A stretch of DNA of 64,000 nt from Desulfoscipio geothermicus DSM 3669 (GTDB lineage: Bacteria; Bacillota; Desulfotomaculia; Desulfotomaculales; Desulfallaceae), in NCBI RefSeq assembly GCF_900115975.1, contig NZ_FOYM01000002.1, forward strand, positions 1-64,000. The letters run 5' to 3'. Under the pieces are notes generated by a model. The model ran no database searches. It was not told the origin of the DNA and saw only the letters and a list, made by a program, of their open reading frames with translations. Of the stretch, positions 7,920-16,686 are shown one piece after another. A program made the position numbers and the translations under genes. How positions within the stretch are numbered: the stretch's first letter is position 1; each line of letters starts with the position of its first letter.

Positions 7920-7964
7920 ATGATATTCTCGAACGGAAAGTGTCCGGGAAGTAAATTGCTTTGG

Positions 7965-8221
7965 GGGACCGGTAGTTTCCCGCAAGAGATGTATCGGAGC
8001 GCCGGTAACGGGACTTGACGAAGCCGAGGTTACCGGCTCGGCGGGACGAATCGCGCAGATATAATCTGTGATAGCAGGTAGCATGAATGCGACTGTTTAT
8101 AACTGAATATAGAATAGCCATCCCGTTGCGCGCAATATGCAGGACCGCCGGAGCCGGTCCGAGGCAAGTCAAAGTCCCGTCGGCGCGGAGATTCTGAACG
8201 CAGCGGGAAACTACCGGTCCC
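7965..8221 (+). ncRNA. Candidate structured RNA (or palindromic element) between two activase genes
   Basis: The 347-base gap holds no gene. Its ends pair perfectly over 19 bases: 7965-7983 with 8203-8221 (GGGACCGGTAGTTTCCCGC and its complement). Inside are further helices: GCCGGTAAC 8001-8009 with GTTACCGGC 8029-8037; CGGGAC 8042-8047 with GTCCCG 8174-8179; CAGAT 8056-8060 with ATCTG 8064-8068; and GGACCG with CGGTCC near 8142-8160. AACGGGA 8007-8013 could also pair with TCCCGTT 8120-8126, as an alternative or tertiary pairing. I recognise no Rfam family. A group II intron domain I fragment or a MITE with long terminal repeats are alternatives. The strand is assumed from the neighbours. Confidence 0.5.
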
Positions 8222-8266
8222 GTTGAAGTAACTATGTTTATTTTACAAAAATAGGTGATGATTCTA

Positions 8267-9388
8267 TTGAAAGTAGTTTACCCCCATATGGGGCATATGT
8301 GGATATGCGTCAAGGCCATGCTTGAATACCTGGGAGTGGAAGTGGTCGTGCCGCCCCCTTCCAGCAAAAAAACGCTGCAGTTGGGCGTAAAACACGGGCC
8401 CGAATTTGCTTGTATGCCGTTAAAGTTAAATCTGGGCAATTTTATAGAAGCCGCCGAAATGGGCGCCGACACCATGGTCATGGCCGGCGGGTGCGGGCCC
8501 TGCCGCTTTGGCTACTACGCCCAGGTGGAACATGCTATACTGCAGGACTTGGGCTACCGGTACAATCTAATAGTGTTGGAGCCACCCCAAAAACATATCG
8601 GCGAACTACTGGGCAAAATAAAGTATATAACCGGCAACAGTTCCTGGCGCCGGGTCATCAAGGGGATCCAGTTCGGCTACCGCAAAGCCAAGGCCATGGA
8701 TGAAGTGGAACGTATGGCCCATTATTCCAGGCCGCGCGAACGGCAAACCGGCGACACCGATCGGGCATTGCAAGCGGCGCTGCGGGAAATAGTGCACGCC
8801 GCTACGCCGGATGAACTGCCGCAGGCCCGGGAAAAAGCCGTCGCCATCATGGGCGGCGTAGCGGTGGACAGCCACCGACCGGTGGTGCGCATTGGACTGG
8901 TGGGGGAAATTTACACTTTACTGGAACCCTTTACCAATCTCGACATTGAACGCAAGCTGGGCGGGATGGGTGTAGAGGTTGACCGTTCCATTTACCTCAG
9001 CGAGTGGATCAACGAGCACCTCTTCATGGGACTGGTTAAAAACATGCGCACCAACAAGCTGGCCAAACAAAAGGCGCTAAAGTATCTGAAGCATTTCGTC
9101 GGCGGGCACGGGCTGGAAACCGTAGGCAATACTATCCTTTACGCTGAGCAGGGGTTTGATGGGGTGATTCAACTGCTACCTTTCACCTGTATGCCGGAGA
9201 TTGTGGCCCAAAGTATCCTGCCGAAAATAAGCGCCGACCTGGGTATTCCCACCATGACCCTGATCGTGGATGAACAGTCCGGCGACGCTGGCATAGTCAC
9301 CAGGTTGGAAGCCTTTGTGGATTTACTTGCCAGAAAAAAACAAGCTGCGGGAGGATTGGCTGGAAATGTATTGTTATCTGGGTATTGA
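8267..9388 (+). CDS. Acyl-CoA dehydratase activase-related protein (second DUF2229-type subunit)
   Basis: About 373 residues. Landmarks are YPHMGHMWICVKAMLEYLG, VVVPPPSSKKTLQLGVKHG, EFACMPLKLNLGNFIEA, MAGGCGPCRFGYYAQVEH, LLPFTCMPEIVAQSILPK and LIVDEQSGDAGIVTRLEAF. The cysteines (EFAC, GGCGPC, PFTC) are placed as in HgdB/BcrB-fold Fe-S proteins. I prefer TTG 8267 because it gives the family start MKVVYPHMG and follows TAGGTGAT by seven bases; ATG 8258 overlaps that site. The C-terminus overlaps the next gene by 23 bases, which argues for coupled synthesis with the activase. Confidence 0.8.
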   Translation: MKVVYPHMGHMWICVKAMLEYLGVEVVVPPPSSKKTLQLGVKHGPEFACMPLKLNLGNFIEAAEMGADTMVMAGGCGPCRFGYYAQVEHAILQDLGYRYNLIVLEPPQKHIGELLGKIKYITGNSSWRRVIKGIQFGYRKAKAMDEVERMAHYSRPRERQTGDTDRALQAALREIVHAATPDELPQAREKAVAIMGGVAVDSHRPVVRIGLVGEIYTLLEPFTNLDIERKLGGMGVEVDRSIYLSEWINEHLFMGLVKNMRTNKLAKQKALKYLKHFVGGHGLETVGNTILYAEQGFDGVIQLLPFTCMPEIVAQSILPKISADLGIPTMTLIVDEQSGDAGIVTRLEAFVDLLARKKQAAGGLAGNVLLSGY

Positions 9389-10340
9389 TGTTGGTTCGGT
9401 CAGTACTAACCTGGTGTTGACCGGTGAAGACGGTACGGTGAAACACAGTATATATTTGCGCACCCGGGGCAGGCCCATCGAAGCGGTGCAGCAGGGAATG
9501 AAATTAATGAAAGCGGCCCTGCCGCCCGGGGCCAAAATTGCCGGTGCGGGTACCACCGGCAGCGGCCGGCACCTGGCGGGGATCATCACTGGTGCGGATA
9601 TTGTAAAGAACGAAATTACAACGCACGCCATTGCCGCCTCCAATATTGTCCCCGGGGTGCAGACCATCCTGGAAATAGGCGGCCAGGACTCCAAAATAAT
9701 AATCCTGCGCAACAATGTGGTAGCGGATTTTGCCATGAATACCGTTTGCGCTGCCGGTACGGGCTCGTTTTTAGACCAGCAGGCCGCTCGCCTGAGTATT
9801 GACATTGAAGAATTCGGCCCCCTGGCGCTGGAATCGGAAGTGCCGGTGCGCATCGCCGGGCGCTGCGCAGTTTTTGCAGAAAGTGACATGATTCATAAGC
9901 AGCAGATGGGCTACAATGTGCGGGATATCCTGGCCGGATTGTGCGAGGCGCTGGTACGCAATTATCTGAATAATGTGGGCAAGGGTAAAGAAATATTGCC
10001 CCCGGTGGTTTTTCAGGGGGGTGTAGCCGCCAACGCCGGCATGAAGTGGGCCTTTGAAAAGGCCCTGGGATTGGAAGTGCACATACCACCTTATTACAAC
10101 GTAATGGGCGCGCTGGGCTCGGCTATGCTGGCCCGGGAGGCCACCAACCGTAAACCCACCTGTTTCCGCGGGTTTGATATTGTGGATAAGGATTTCCGGG
10201 CCGGTGGATTTGCATGTGACGGCTGTCCGAACATTTGTGAAGTGGTGGAAATTATGGAGTCCGGCCGGGTGATTGCCCGCTGGGGGGACCGCTGCGGGCG
10301 CTGGAGCAACACGCTGGTAGAAAAAGAAAAAATTAGTTGA
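9366..10340 (+). CDS. 2-hydroxyacyl-CoA dehydratase activase (HgdC/BadF family ATPase)
   Basis: Members couple ATP hydrolysis by an ASKHA fold to low-potential electron transfer into a CoA-thioester dehydratase or reductase. The 324-residue protein starts LGIDVGSVSTNLVLTG and has IGGQDSK, NTVCAAGTGSFLDQQAARL and GRCAVFAESDMIHKQQ. Cys128 and Cys167 match the two cysteines (127 and 166) by which the HgdC dimer holds its bridging [4Fe-4S] cluster. A C-terminal CDGCPNIC motif could bind another cluster. ATG 9366 follows GGGAGGA; an upstream in-frame start at 9315 lies within the previous gene. The physiological target is unknown. Confidence 0.88.
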   Translation: MYCYLGIDVGSVSTNLVLTGEDGTVKHSIYLRTRGRPIEAVQQGMKLMKAALPPGAKIAGAGTTGSGRHLAGIITGADIVKNEITTHAIAASNIVPGVQTILEIGGQDSKIIILRNNVVADFAMNTVCAAGTGSFLDQQAARLSIDIEEFGPLALESEVPVRIAGRCAVFAESDMIHKQQMGYNVRDILAGLCEALVRNYLNNVGKGKEILPPVVFQGGVAANAGMKWAFEKALGLEVHIPPYYNVMGALGSAMLAREATNRKPTCFRGFDIVDKDFRAGGFACDGCPNICEVVEIMESGRVIARWGDRCGRWSNTLVEKEKIS

Positions 10341-10428
10341 TAATCCCTTGCGGAAAAATAACTCATAGTCTACAATGTTTTTATGGTTTTTTCACCAAAA
10401 AATTGAGTAGAGAGGAGTTATAGAAGAG

Positions 10429-11784
10429 ATGAGCGAAAATAAAATTTTGCTCACGGAAAAAGAAATGCCCCGGCAGTGGTATAACGTGATGGCGGACATG
10501 CCCAATTTGCCCAAACCGCCATTACACCCGGCCACCCAAAAGCCTGTGGGTCCGGAAGACCTGTCTGCCATATTTCCTATGGAACTGATCAAGCAGGAGG
10601 TCAGCACCGAACGCTGGATCGACATTCCGGAAGAGGTACAGAAGATTTACCGGCTCTGGCGCCCTTCGCCCCTGTGCCGGGCCCGCCGGTTGGAAAAAGC
10701 GCTGGATACACCTGCCAAAATTTTTTATAAATATGAAGGGGTCAGCCCAGCGGGCAGCCACAAGCTGAATACCGCCGTACCGCAAGCCTATTACAATAAA
10801 AAGGAAGGCATCAACCGGCTGACCACGGAAACGGGCGCCGGGCAGTGGGGCGTAGCCCTCAGTCAGGCCTGCAACTTCTTCGGCATGGAATGCCGGGTAT
10901 TCATGGTCAAAGTTAGTTATGAACAAAAGCCGTACCGCCGTTCCATGATGCAGATTTTCGGCTCTTCGGTGGTGCCCAGCCCAAGTAATGAAACCGCAGC
11001 GGGCCGGAAAGTGCTGGCTGCCGATCCCGACTCCCCCGGGAGCCTTGGTATTGCCATCAGCGAAGCGGTGGAAGTAGCCGCCCAGCGCGAAGACACCAAC
11101 TATGCCCTGGGCAGCGTGCTAAATCACGTGATACTGCACCAGACCGTCATCGGCCAGGAAGCGAAGGAGCAAATGGCCAAGGCCGGGGAATACCCCAACA
11201 TAGTAATAGGCTGCTGCGGCGGCGGGAGTAACTTTGCCGGCACGGCGTTTCCGTTCGTATATGACAAACTGGTGCGGGGCGCCAAGATAAGATTGATTGC
11301 TGCGGAACCGTCCTCCTGTCCCACATTGACCCGGGGCCGGTTCGGATACGACTTCGGTGATGTGGCCGGGCTGACACCGCTGCTCAGCATGTATACCCTG
11401 GGGTCCGAATTTATGCCGCCCAGCATCCACGCCGGCGGGCTGCGTTACCACGGTGATTCCCCGCTGGTTAGCCAGCTGTTGCATGACGGCATTATCGAGG
11501 CCACTGCCCTGGATCAAACCTCTATTTTCGAAGGGGCCATAATGTTCGCCCGCAGCGAAGGCATAGTTCCGGCTCCGGAATCGGCCCATGCCATCCAGTG
11601 TGCAATCAACGAGGCCCTGGCGGCGAAGGAGGCCGGCGAAGCCCGCACTATTTTGTTCACCCTGAGCGGGCACGGGCTGCTGGACCTGCCTTCGTACGAC
11701 AAGTTCATGGCGGGCAAACTGGAAGATTTCCCGCTCCCCGAAGACATACTGGCCAAATCACTACAAAACCTGCCCAAAATTTAA
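10429..11784 (+). CDS. trpB2: TrpB-like pyridoxal-phosphate enzyme (TrpB2)
   Basis: TrpB2 proteins are tryptophan synthase beta-chain homologues that condense indole with serine, usually without a TrpA partner. The 451-residue length and extended N-terminus ([20 protein letters not shown]) are typical of TrpB2, against about 400 for TrpB1. The PLP lysine is Lys112 in [13 protein letters not shown]. The phosphate-binding loop is [30 protein letters not shown] is the conserved segment after the lysine. No other trp gene is adjacent, so it stands alone as a salvage or accessory enzyme. The start is ATG 10429 after GAGGAG. Confidence 0.92.
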   Translation: MSENKILLTEKEMPRQWYNVMADMPNLPKPPLHPATQKPVGPEDLSAIFPMELIKQEVSTERWIDIPEEVQKIYRLWRPSPLCRARRLEKALDTPAKIFYKYEGVSPAGSHKLNTAVPQAYYNKKEGINRLTTETGAGQWGVALSQACNFFGMECRVFMVKVSYEQKPYRRSMMQIFGSSVVPSPSNETAAGRKVLAADPDSPGSLGIAISEAVEVAAQREDTNYALGSVLNHVILHQTVIGQEAKEQMAKAGEYPNIVIGCCGGGSNFAGTAFPFVYDKLVRGAKIRLIAAEPSSCPTLTRGRFGYDFGDVAGLTPLLSMYTLGSEFMPPSIHAGGLRYHGDSPLVSQLLHDGIIEATALDQTSIFEGAIMFARSEGIVPAPESAHAIQCAINEALAAKEAGEARTILFTLSGHGLLDLPSYDKFMAGKLEDFPLPEDILAKSLQNLPKI

Positions 11785-11790
11785 GTATGA

Positions 11791-12045
11791 GTTCGAAAAG
11801 GAGCACGATAAACACGAGAATTTCAAGGCGTCGAAGGCTTTGAGGAGCGGAACGACTAGTGCCTTCGGCACTAGTATCATTGAAAGCGTGCAGCATTGAC
11901 ATAAAAGTCCAATGTATGCTTAGAAAATTATCCGCATGTTATGAAACAGGACTTTTATGTCGCTGCACTTAAAACAATACGTGAGCACCGTAAAAGCCGA
12001 GCCAACGCAGAAATTCGACGTGGATCTCGCGCGGACTTTTCGAAC
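11791..12045 (+). ncRNA. Candidate structured RNA upstream of the DHH-CBS-CCA transferase gene
   Basis: The 454-base gap after trpB2 carries no gene but is rich in pairing. GTTCGAAAAG 11791-11800 pairs with CTTTTCGAAC 12036-12045 and closes the domain. GAATTTC 11818-11824 pairs with GAAATTC 12010-12016. GGCTTT near 11837 can pair with AAAGCC near 11993. ACTAGTGCC-TTC-GGCACTAGT near 11855-11875 is a perfect hairpin. A long hairpin has arms 11888-11910 and 11949-11968, about 20 pairs with one small bulge. A terminator follows at 12088-12120. I do not recognise the family; a mobile-element remnant is the main alternative. Confidence 0.5.
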
Positions 12046-12087
12046 AACCTCTTTAATACATGCCAAAAAAAGTATGTCCGCACATAA

Positions 12088-12120
12088 GGCTCCTCTCATT
12101 CGTTGAAAGGGAGCTTTTTT
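12088..12120 (+). terminator. Intrinsic terminator after the candidate RNA
   Basis: GGCTCC (12088-12093) pairs with GGGAGC before TTTTTT (12115-12120). It lies 43 bases after the closing helix of the candidate RNA and upstream of the next promoter. Confidence 0.6.
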
Positions 12121-12170
12121 GTTTACAGAACCACATTAAATGGGCCTGGCTATCCCGGCGGGGCATTTTT

Positions 12171-12200
12171 TTAACACAAAGTGTCAACTTATGGTATAAT
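12171..12200 (+). promoter_or_regulatory. Promoter before the DHH-CBS-CCA transferase gene
   Basis: TTAACA (12171-12176) and a consensus TATAAT (12195-12200) with an 18-base spacer lie about 40 bases before the ATG. Confidence 0.6.
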
Positions 12201-12238
12201 TAAAAACTAATGCAGAATAACGCGGAGGCTGGATTGGC

Positions 12239-14881
12239 ATGGAAATAATCACCACCCATACGAATACCGACATGGACGGGTTGGCGGCTATGGTGGCGGC
12301 GCAAAAATTATACCCCGAGGCCTGGCTGGTATTGCCCGGCAAATTGTCCCGCAACGTAGAAGAATTCATGTCACTGCATAAAGACACCCTCAATGTTTAC
12401 AGCATCAAGCAAATAAATTTGGAACAGGTTAAAAAGGTTGTCTTGGTCGATACCAAGAGCCGCCGCCGGGTGGGCAAAATCGGCGATATATTAAACAAGC
12501 CGGGCGTTGATGTGCATGTTTACGATCACCACCCCTGGGTGGAAGGTGACGTGCGGGGCTCTGTGGAAGTGGTGGAGACGGTGGGGGCCACGGTAACCCT
12601 GCTGGTGGAACGCATCAAGCAGGCCGCATTGCCCTTAAATCCCCTGGAAGCAACCATTCTTTGCCTGGGTATTTATGGCGACACCGGCTCCCTCATGTTC
12701 ACCAGCACCACGCCCCGGGATGTGGATGCCGTATCCTACCTTCTGCGCCGGGGAGCCAACCTGGCGGTGGTGGCGGACTTTTTGGGCCGACCCATGACCG
12801 ATGAACAAAAAGACCTGTTGAAAAACTTGCTGGTAAACGCCGAGCGGCATCAGATCAACGGCGCCAAGGTGTTGATAGCCCGGACCAAAACCGATGAATT
12901 TGTAGTGGGACTGGCTATGATCGCGCACACCATTTCGGAAATTGAGCGACTGGATGTGGTTTTTGTGATAGCCGAAATGGAAGACCGGGTACATATAGTA
13001 GGCCGGAGCAGCATACCCCAGGCCGATGTCGGCGATATTTTAAAACATTTCGGCGGGGGCGGCCACGCCGCCGCCGCTTCGGCCACCATCAAAAACGGGG
13101 TGCTTGATGATGTGTCCTGGGCGTTGCTTGATGTGATATACGAAAAAATAGATCCGCCGTTATGTGCGGCCGATATCATGTCAACGCCGGTGAAGACAGT
13201 AGCGCCGGAAATGAGCATAGCCGAGGCGGGACATATTATGTTGCGCTACGGCCATACCGGTTTGCCCGTGGTCAAAGGGGAAAAGCTGCTTGGCGTAATA
13301 TCCCGCCGCGACGTGGAAAAAGCCAACCACCACGGGCTGGGCCACGCCCCCGTGAAAGGTTTCATGAGCGTCAGGGTGGTATCCGTACCGGGCGATATGC
13401 CCGTTTCCGAGGTGCAGGAGTTGATGATCAACCACGATATCGGGCGCGTGCCCGTGGTGGAAGACGGGAAACTGATCGGCATCGTTTCCCGCACTGATAT
13501 CCTGCGCACGCTGCACGGGGAAGTGCAATCCCGGCACCGGATTGTCTATAACAACGGCCGGGGGACGCTCAGCCGGCGCAACATCGGTTGGGTCATGCAG
13601 CGCACGCTATCTCCCACCGTTTGGAATATTCTCAAGCAGGCCGGCAAACTGGCCGACGGTATGGGGTTTAAAATATACGCCGCCGGGGGATTGGTCCGGG
13701 ACGTGCTTTTGGGGCAGGAAAGCCTGGATGTGGACCTGGTGGTTGAGGGTGATGGCATCCGGCTGGCCGAGGAACTGGGCAAGGCGCACAGGGCGCGGGT
13801 TCGGCAGCATCACAAATTTGGTACCGCCGAAGTGATATTATCGGAAGATTTTAAAATAGACGTGGCCACCGCCCGGGTGGAATTTTATGCCTACCCGGCC
13901 GCTTTACCGCAGGTGGAAAGTTCTTCCCTGCACCAGGACCTTTACCGGCGGGATTTTACCATCAATGCCATGGCCGTTTCCCTGAACGAAAAGAAATTCG
14001 GGGATCTGGTGGACTTTTTTGACGGCCGTGAAGATCTGGAACAACGTATGGTGCGGGTGCTGCATAATTTGAGTTTCGTTGAAGACCCCATCAGAATCCT
14101 CCGGGCCGTACGTTTTGAACAGCGCTATGGTTTTAAAATTGAGCCGCAGACCCTGAAATTGCTCAAGGAAGCAGTGCGCCAGGGGGTGCTGCACAAGGTG
14201 ACCAGCGAGCGGGTCTGGGAGGAACTGAAGCACATACTGGTGGAAGCCGAGGCTGCTAAGATGTTGCATCGGTTGGAGGAACTCAATGTTTGGCCTTATG
14301 TTTTCCCGGACGTTAACTACTGGGAAGTCGACCCGGTATTAAAGGAATTGCATAATGCCATGGATTTGCTGGATCAATGGGGACAATTACAGCCTGCCGA
14401 AAGATGGCTGCCTTATTATATCGCCGTGCTGCATTGGTCGGAGGTGGAGGTGGCTCTGCGGGTTTGCCGGAAGTACAACCTGAGCAAGAGGCAGACCGAG
14501 AAGGTACAGCTGGCACTGGAGGGCTGGCGCGAAGCCGTAGCCATGATCTGGAAAGCGCCGCAGGACGTAAAAATCAGTCAACTGGCCAAAGTATTGTTGA
14601 AAATGCCCCGGGAATCTTACCCCATGCTGCTGGCTATTCTGGAAGATAGCTGGATCAAGGTACGTTTCCGGCAACTCTTGAATATTATTATGGATAGCAA
14701 ACCGAAAATTAACGGAAAATATATAAAAAGTTTGGGCTACCGCCCCGGCCCGGTCTACCGGGAAGCATTGGACGCTTTATGGCGGGAGCGTCTGGACGGA
14801 AATTTGCGCACCGAAGAGGATGAACGGCAATTTCTTCGGGATTACCTGGACCGGGTAACCAAAGGAGAGAGTAAATGTTAA
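12239..14881 (+). CDS. DHH phosphoesterase - CBS pair - CCA/poly(A) nucleotidyltransferase fusion
   Basis: One 880-residue chain with three modules. Residues 1-300 form a DHH/DHHA1 phosphoesterase (THTNTDMDGLAAM, YDHHPWVEGD, HFGGGGHAAAASA). About 305-425 is a CBS pair, likely binding an adenine nucleotide. About 450-880 is a class II CCA-adding or poly(A) polymerase (AAGGLVRDVLLG, DVDLVVEGDG, RRDFTINAMAVSL, FVEDPIRILRAVRFEQR). The C-terminal part adds CCA, or only the last A, to tRNA 3' ends. This fusion is known from Clostridia, deltaproteobacteria and Aquificales. The ATG follows CGGAGG. It overlaps the next gene by seven bases. Confidence 0.93.
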   Translation: MEIITTHTNTDMDGLAAMVAAQKLYPEAWLVLPGKLSRNVEEFMSLHKDTLNVYSIKQINLEQVKKVVLVDTKSRRRVGKIGDILNKPGVDVHVYDHHPWVEGDVRGSVEVVETVGATVTLLVERIKQAALPLNPLEATILCLGIYGDTGSLMFTSTTPRDVDAVSYLLRRGANLAVVADFLGRPMTDEQKDLLKNLLVNAERHQINGAKVLIARTKTDEFVVGLAMIAHTISEIERLDVVFVIAEMEDRVHIVGRSSIPQADVGDILKHFGGGGHAAAASATIKNGVLDDVSWALLDVIYEKIDPPLCAADIMSTPVKTVAPEMSIAEAGHIMLRYGHTGLPVVKGEKLLGVISRRDVEKANHHGLGHAPVKGFMSVRVVSVPGDMPVSEVQELMINHDIGRVPVVEDGKLIGIVSRTDILRTLHGEVQSRHRIVYNNGRGTLSRRNIGWVMQRTLSPTVWNILKQAGKLADGMGFKIYAAGGLVRDVLLGQESLDVDLVVEGDGIRLAEELGKAHRARVRQHHKFGTAEVILSEDFKIDVATARVEFYAYPAALPQVESSSLHQDLYRRDFTINAMAVSLNEKKFGDLVDFFDGREDLEQRMVRVLHNLSFVEDPIRILRAVRFEQRYGFKIEPQTLKLLKEAVRQGVLHKVTSERVWEELKHILVEAEAAKMLHRLEELNVWPYVFPDVNYWEVDPVLKELHNAMDLLDQWGQLQPAERWLPYYIAVLHWSEVEVALRVCRKYNLSKRQTEKVQLALEGWREAVAMIWKAPQDVKISQLAKVLLKMPRESYPMLLAILEDSWIKVRFRQLLNIIMDSKPKINGKYIKSLGYRPGPVYREALDALWRERLDGNLRTEEDERQFLRDYLDRVTKGESKC

Positions 14882-15492
14882 ATTTACCGAGCTTGACGGA
14901 ACTACTGCTTTTATTGCCGGCCATTTTAATCGGGCTTACTTTTCATGAGTTCGCCCACGGGTGGGTCGCCGACCGATTGGGTGATCATACGGCCCGATAC
15001 CAGGGCCGGCTGACCTTGAATCCCCTGGCCCATATCGACCCGGTGGGCTTTTTGATGCTGATATTATTCAAGTTTGGATGGGCCAAGCCTGTTCCGGTCA
15101 ACCCTTACAATATGCGCGGTGACCCGTCCCGCAACATGCTATTGGTGTCGCTGGCTGGCCCGGCCGCGAATATACTGGTGGCATTACTGGCGGCTGTGCT
15201 GATCGGCACCGGCCTGCCCCGGATTATTCCTTACGGAAATTATCTTTTTTACCTGACCCTGCAAATAAATGTAGTGCTGGCCATATTTAACCTGATTCCG
15301 GTGCCTCCCCTGGACGGCTCCAAGATTCTCGCCGGGCTGTTACCGGGTCAGTCGCGTTTTATTTATCAAATGGAAACCTACGGCACAATTATACTGCTAA
15401 TTTTACTTTTTACCGGCGTGTTGGGCAGAATTATCTGGCCGGCGGTAAGTTTTGTTGTTAATTTGTTTTTAGTTGTGGCCAGAATTATTTGA
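14875..15492 (+). CDS. Site-2 protease family (M50) membrane metalloprotease
   Basis: The 205-residue membrane protein has the zinc motif HEFAH (in LTFHEFAHGWVADRLGD) and the second motif NLIPVPPLDGSKIL, whose Asp is the third zinc ligand. About five hydrophobic segments enclose them. Small M50 proteins of this kind (like YwhC) carry no PDZ domain. The natural substrate is unknown; SpoIVFB has a different layout. The ATG overlaps the end of the upstream fusion gene, preceded by AAAGGAGAG. Confidence 0.92.
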   Translation: MLNLPSLTELLLLLPAILIGLTFHEFAHGWVADRLGDHTARYQGRLTLNPLAHIDPVGFLMLILFKFGWAKPVPVNPYNMRGDPSRNMLLVSLAGPAANILVALLAAVLIGTGLPRIIPYGNYLFYLTLQINVVLAIFNLIPVPPLDGSKILAGLLPGQSRFIYQMETYGTIILLILLFTGVLGRIIWPAVSFVVNLFLVVARII

Positions 15493-15548
15493 CGGACTGC
15501 AGTGTGAAACAGGAATGAAAAAACCTCATGCAAAGAAGGAGATAGGTT

Positions 15549-16523
15549 ATGCGCGTTTTATCAGGTATTCAACCGTCGGGTTCCCTGCATTTGGGGAACT
15601 ATTTCGGCATGATGCGGAGAATGATTGATTATCAGGAAAACAGCGAGCTGTTTTGTTTTTTGGTGAATTACCACGCGCTGACTTCTGTTTTTGACGCGGA
15701 CAGGCTGCGACGGCAAACCTTTGAAGCGGCTTGCGATTTCCTGGCCCTGGGGCTTGACCCGGACAAGTCGGTGTTCTGGGTGCAATCCGATGTGCCCGAA
15801 GTAACGGAATTGACCTGGTTGCTCAGCAACATCACGGGTATGGGGCTGCTGGAACGCTGCCATTCCTATAAAGATAAAACCGCCAAGGGTATTCCCGCCA
15901 GCCACGGGCTGTTTGCATACCCGGTTTTGATGGCTGCGGACATTTTATTGTTCGGCGGAGAAAAGGTACCGGTGGGCAAGGACCAGAAGCAGCACCTGGA
16001 AGTGGCCAGGGACATCGCCGTCCGGTTTAACAATGTATACGGGGAAACCTTCGTCGTACCGGAGCCGGACATTGCCGGAGACGTGGCCCTGGTGCCGGGC
16101 ATCGACGGCCAAAAGATGTCCAAGTCCTATGATAATACCATTGAAATTTTTGCCGATGAAAAAACGCTGCGCAAAAAAGTTATGAGCATCAAGACCGACT
16201 CCACGCCGGTTGACGAACCCAAGCCCCTGGAAGGAAATGTGCTTTTTGACCTCTATGCCCTGTTTTTGGATGAACGGGAAAGGGAAACTCTCAAGGAAAG
16301 GTTTCTTACCCCGGGGCTTAAATACGGTGAAGTTAAAAAGGAATTGTTCGGCGTGATTTATGAATATTTCGCCCCTTACCGGCAGGAGCGGGAAAGGCTT
16401 GCCCGGGACAAGCAGTATGTGCTGGAAACCATGCAAAACGGAGCCCGCAAAGCCAGGGAGGCGGCATCGACTTATCTGGAGCGCGCCCGCCACAACGTGG
16501 GGTTGGATTACCGGAGCATTTAA
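15549..16523 (+). CDS. trpS: Tryptophanyl-tRNA synthetase
   Basis: Charges tRNA-Trp with tryptophan. The 324-residue protein is a class I synthetase of normal length, with the HIGH-type motif PSGSLHLGNYFG near the N-terminus and KMSKS in GQKMSKSYDNTIEIF. The intermediate LFAYPVLMAADILLF and VGKDQKQHLEVARDIA segments are typical. The start is ATG 15549 after GAAGGAG. A strong terminator follows. Confidence 0.97.
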   Translation: MRVLSGIQPSGSLHLGNYFGMMRRMIDYQENSELFCFLVNYHALTSVFDADRLRRQTFEAACDFLALGLDPDKSVFWVQSDVPEVTELTWLLSNITGMGLLERCHSYKDKTAKGIPASHGLFAYPVLMAADILLFGGEKVPVGKDQKQHLEVARDIAVRFNNVYGETFVVPEPDIAGDVALVPGIDGQKMSKSYDNTIEIFADEKTLRKKVMSIKTDSTPVDEPKPLEGNVLFDLYALFLDERERETLKERFLTPGLKYGEVKKELFGVIYEYFAPYRQERERLARDKQYVLETMQNGARKAREAASTYLERARHNVGLDYRSI

Positions 16524-16537
16524 GCTATGTTATAGAT

Positions 16538-16569
16538 GACCTCTCTTATTTATATAAGGGAGGTCTTTT
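16538..16569 (+). terminator. Terminator after trpS
   Basis: GACCTCTCTTA pairs with TAAGGGAGGTC, followed by TTTT, 15 bases after the trpS stop. Confidence 0.8.
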
Positions 16570-16609
16570 GCTTATATACTCAAAAAACACGTTATTCCTT
16601 TATTTGCCA

Positions 16610-16634
16610 TAAAAAGTAGCCTGTCCCCTTTTTT
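16610..16634. repeat. Family A repeat, truncated half copy
   Basis: TAAAAAGTAGCCTGTCCCCT then TTTTT matches only the right arm of family A. The left arm is missing, suggesting a deletion or partial copy. Confidence 0.65.
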
Positions 16635-16686
16635 GCTTGTATAGTTGTGCTGCCGGAAAGGCAACAATAAAGGGCGGGGTGGTAGT

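Noticed and set aside
7931-7948. RNase P-like GGAAAGT-TCCGG string
   Set aside because: No P4 partner (ACAGAAA type) or other RNase P core motifs occur nearby.
7965-8221. Group II intron
   Set aside because: No domain V signature or intron-encoded protein is present; only a fragment could be argued, so it is left as an unknown structured element.
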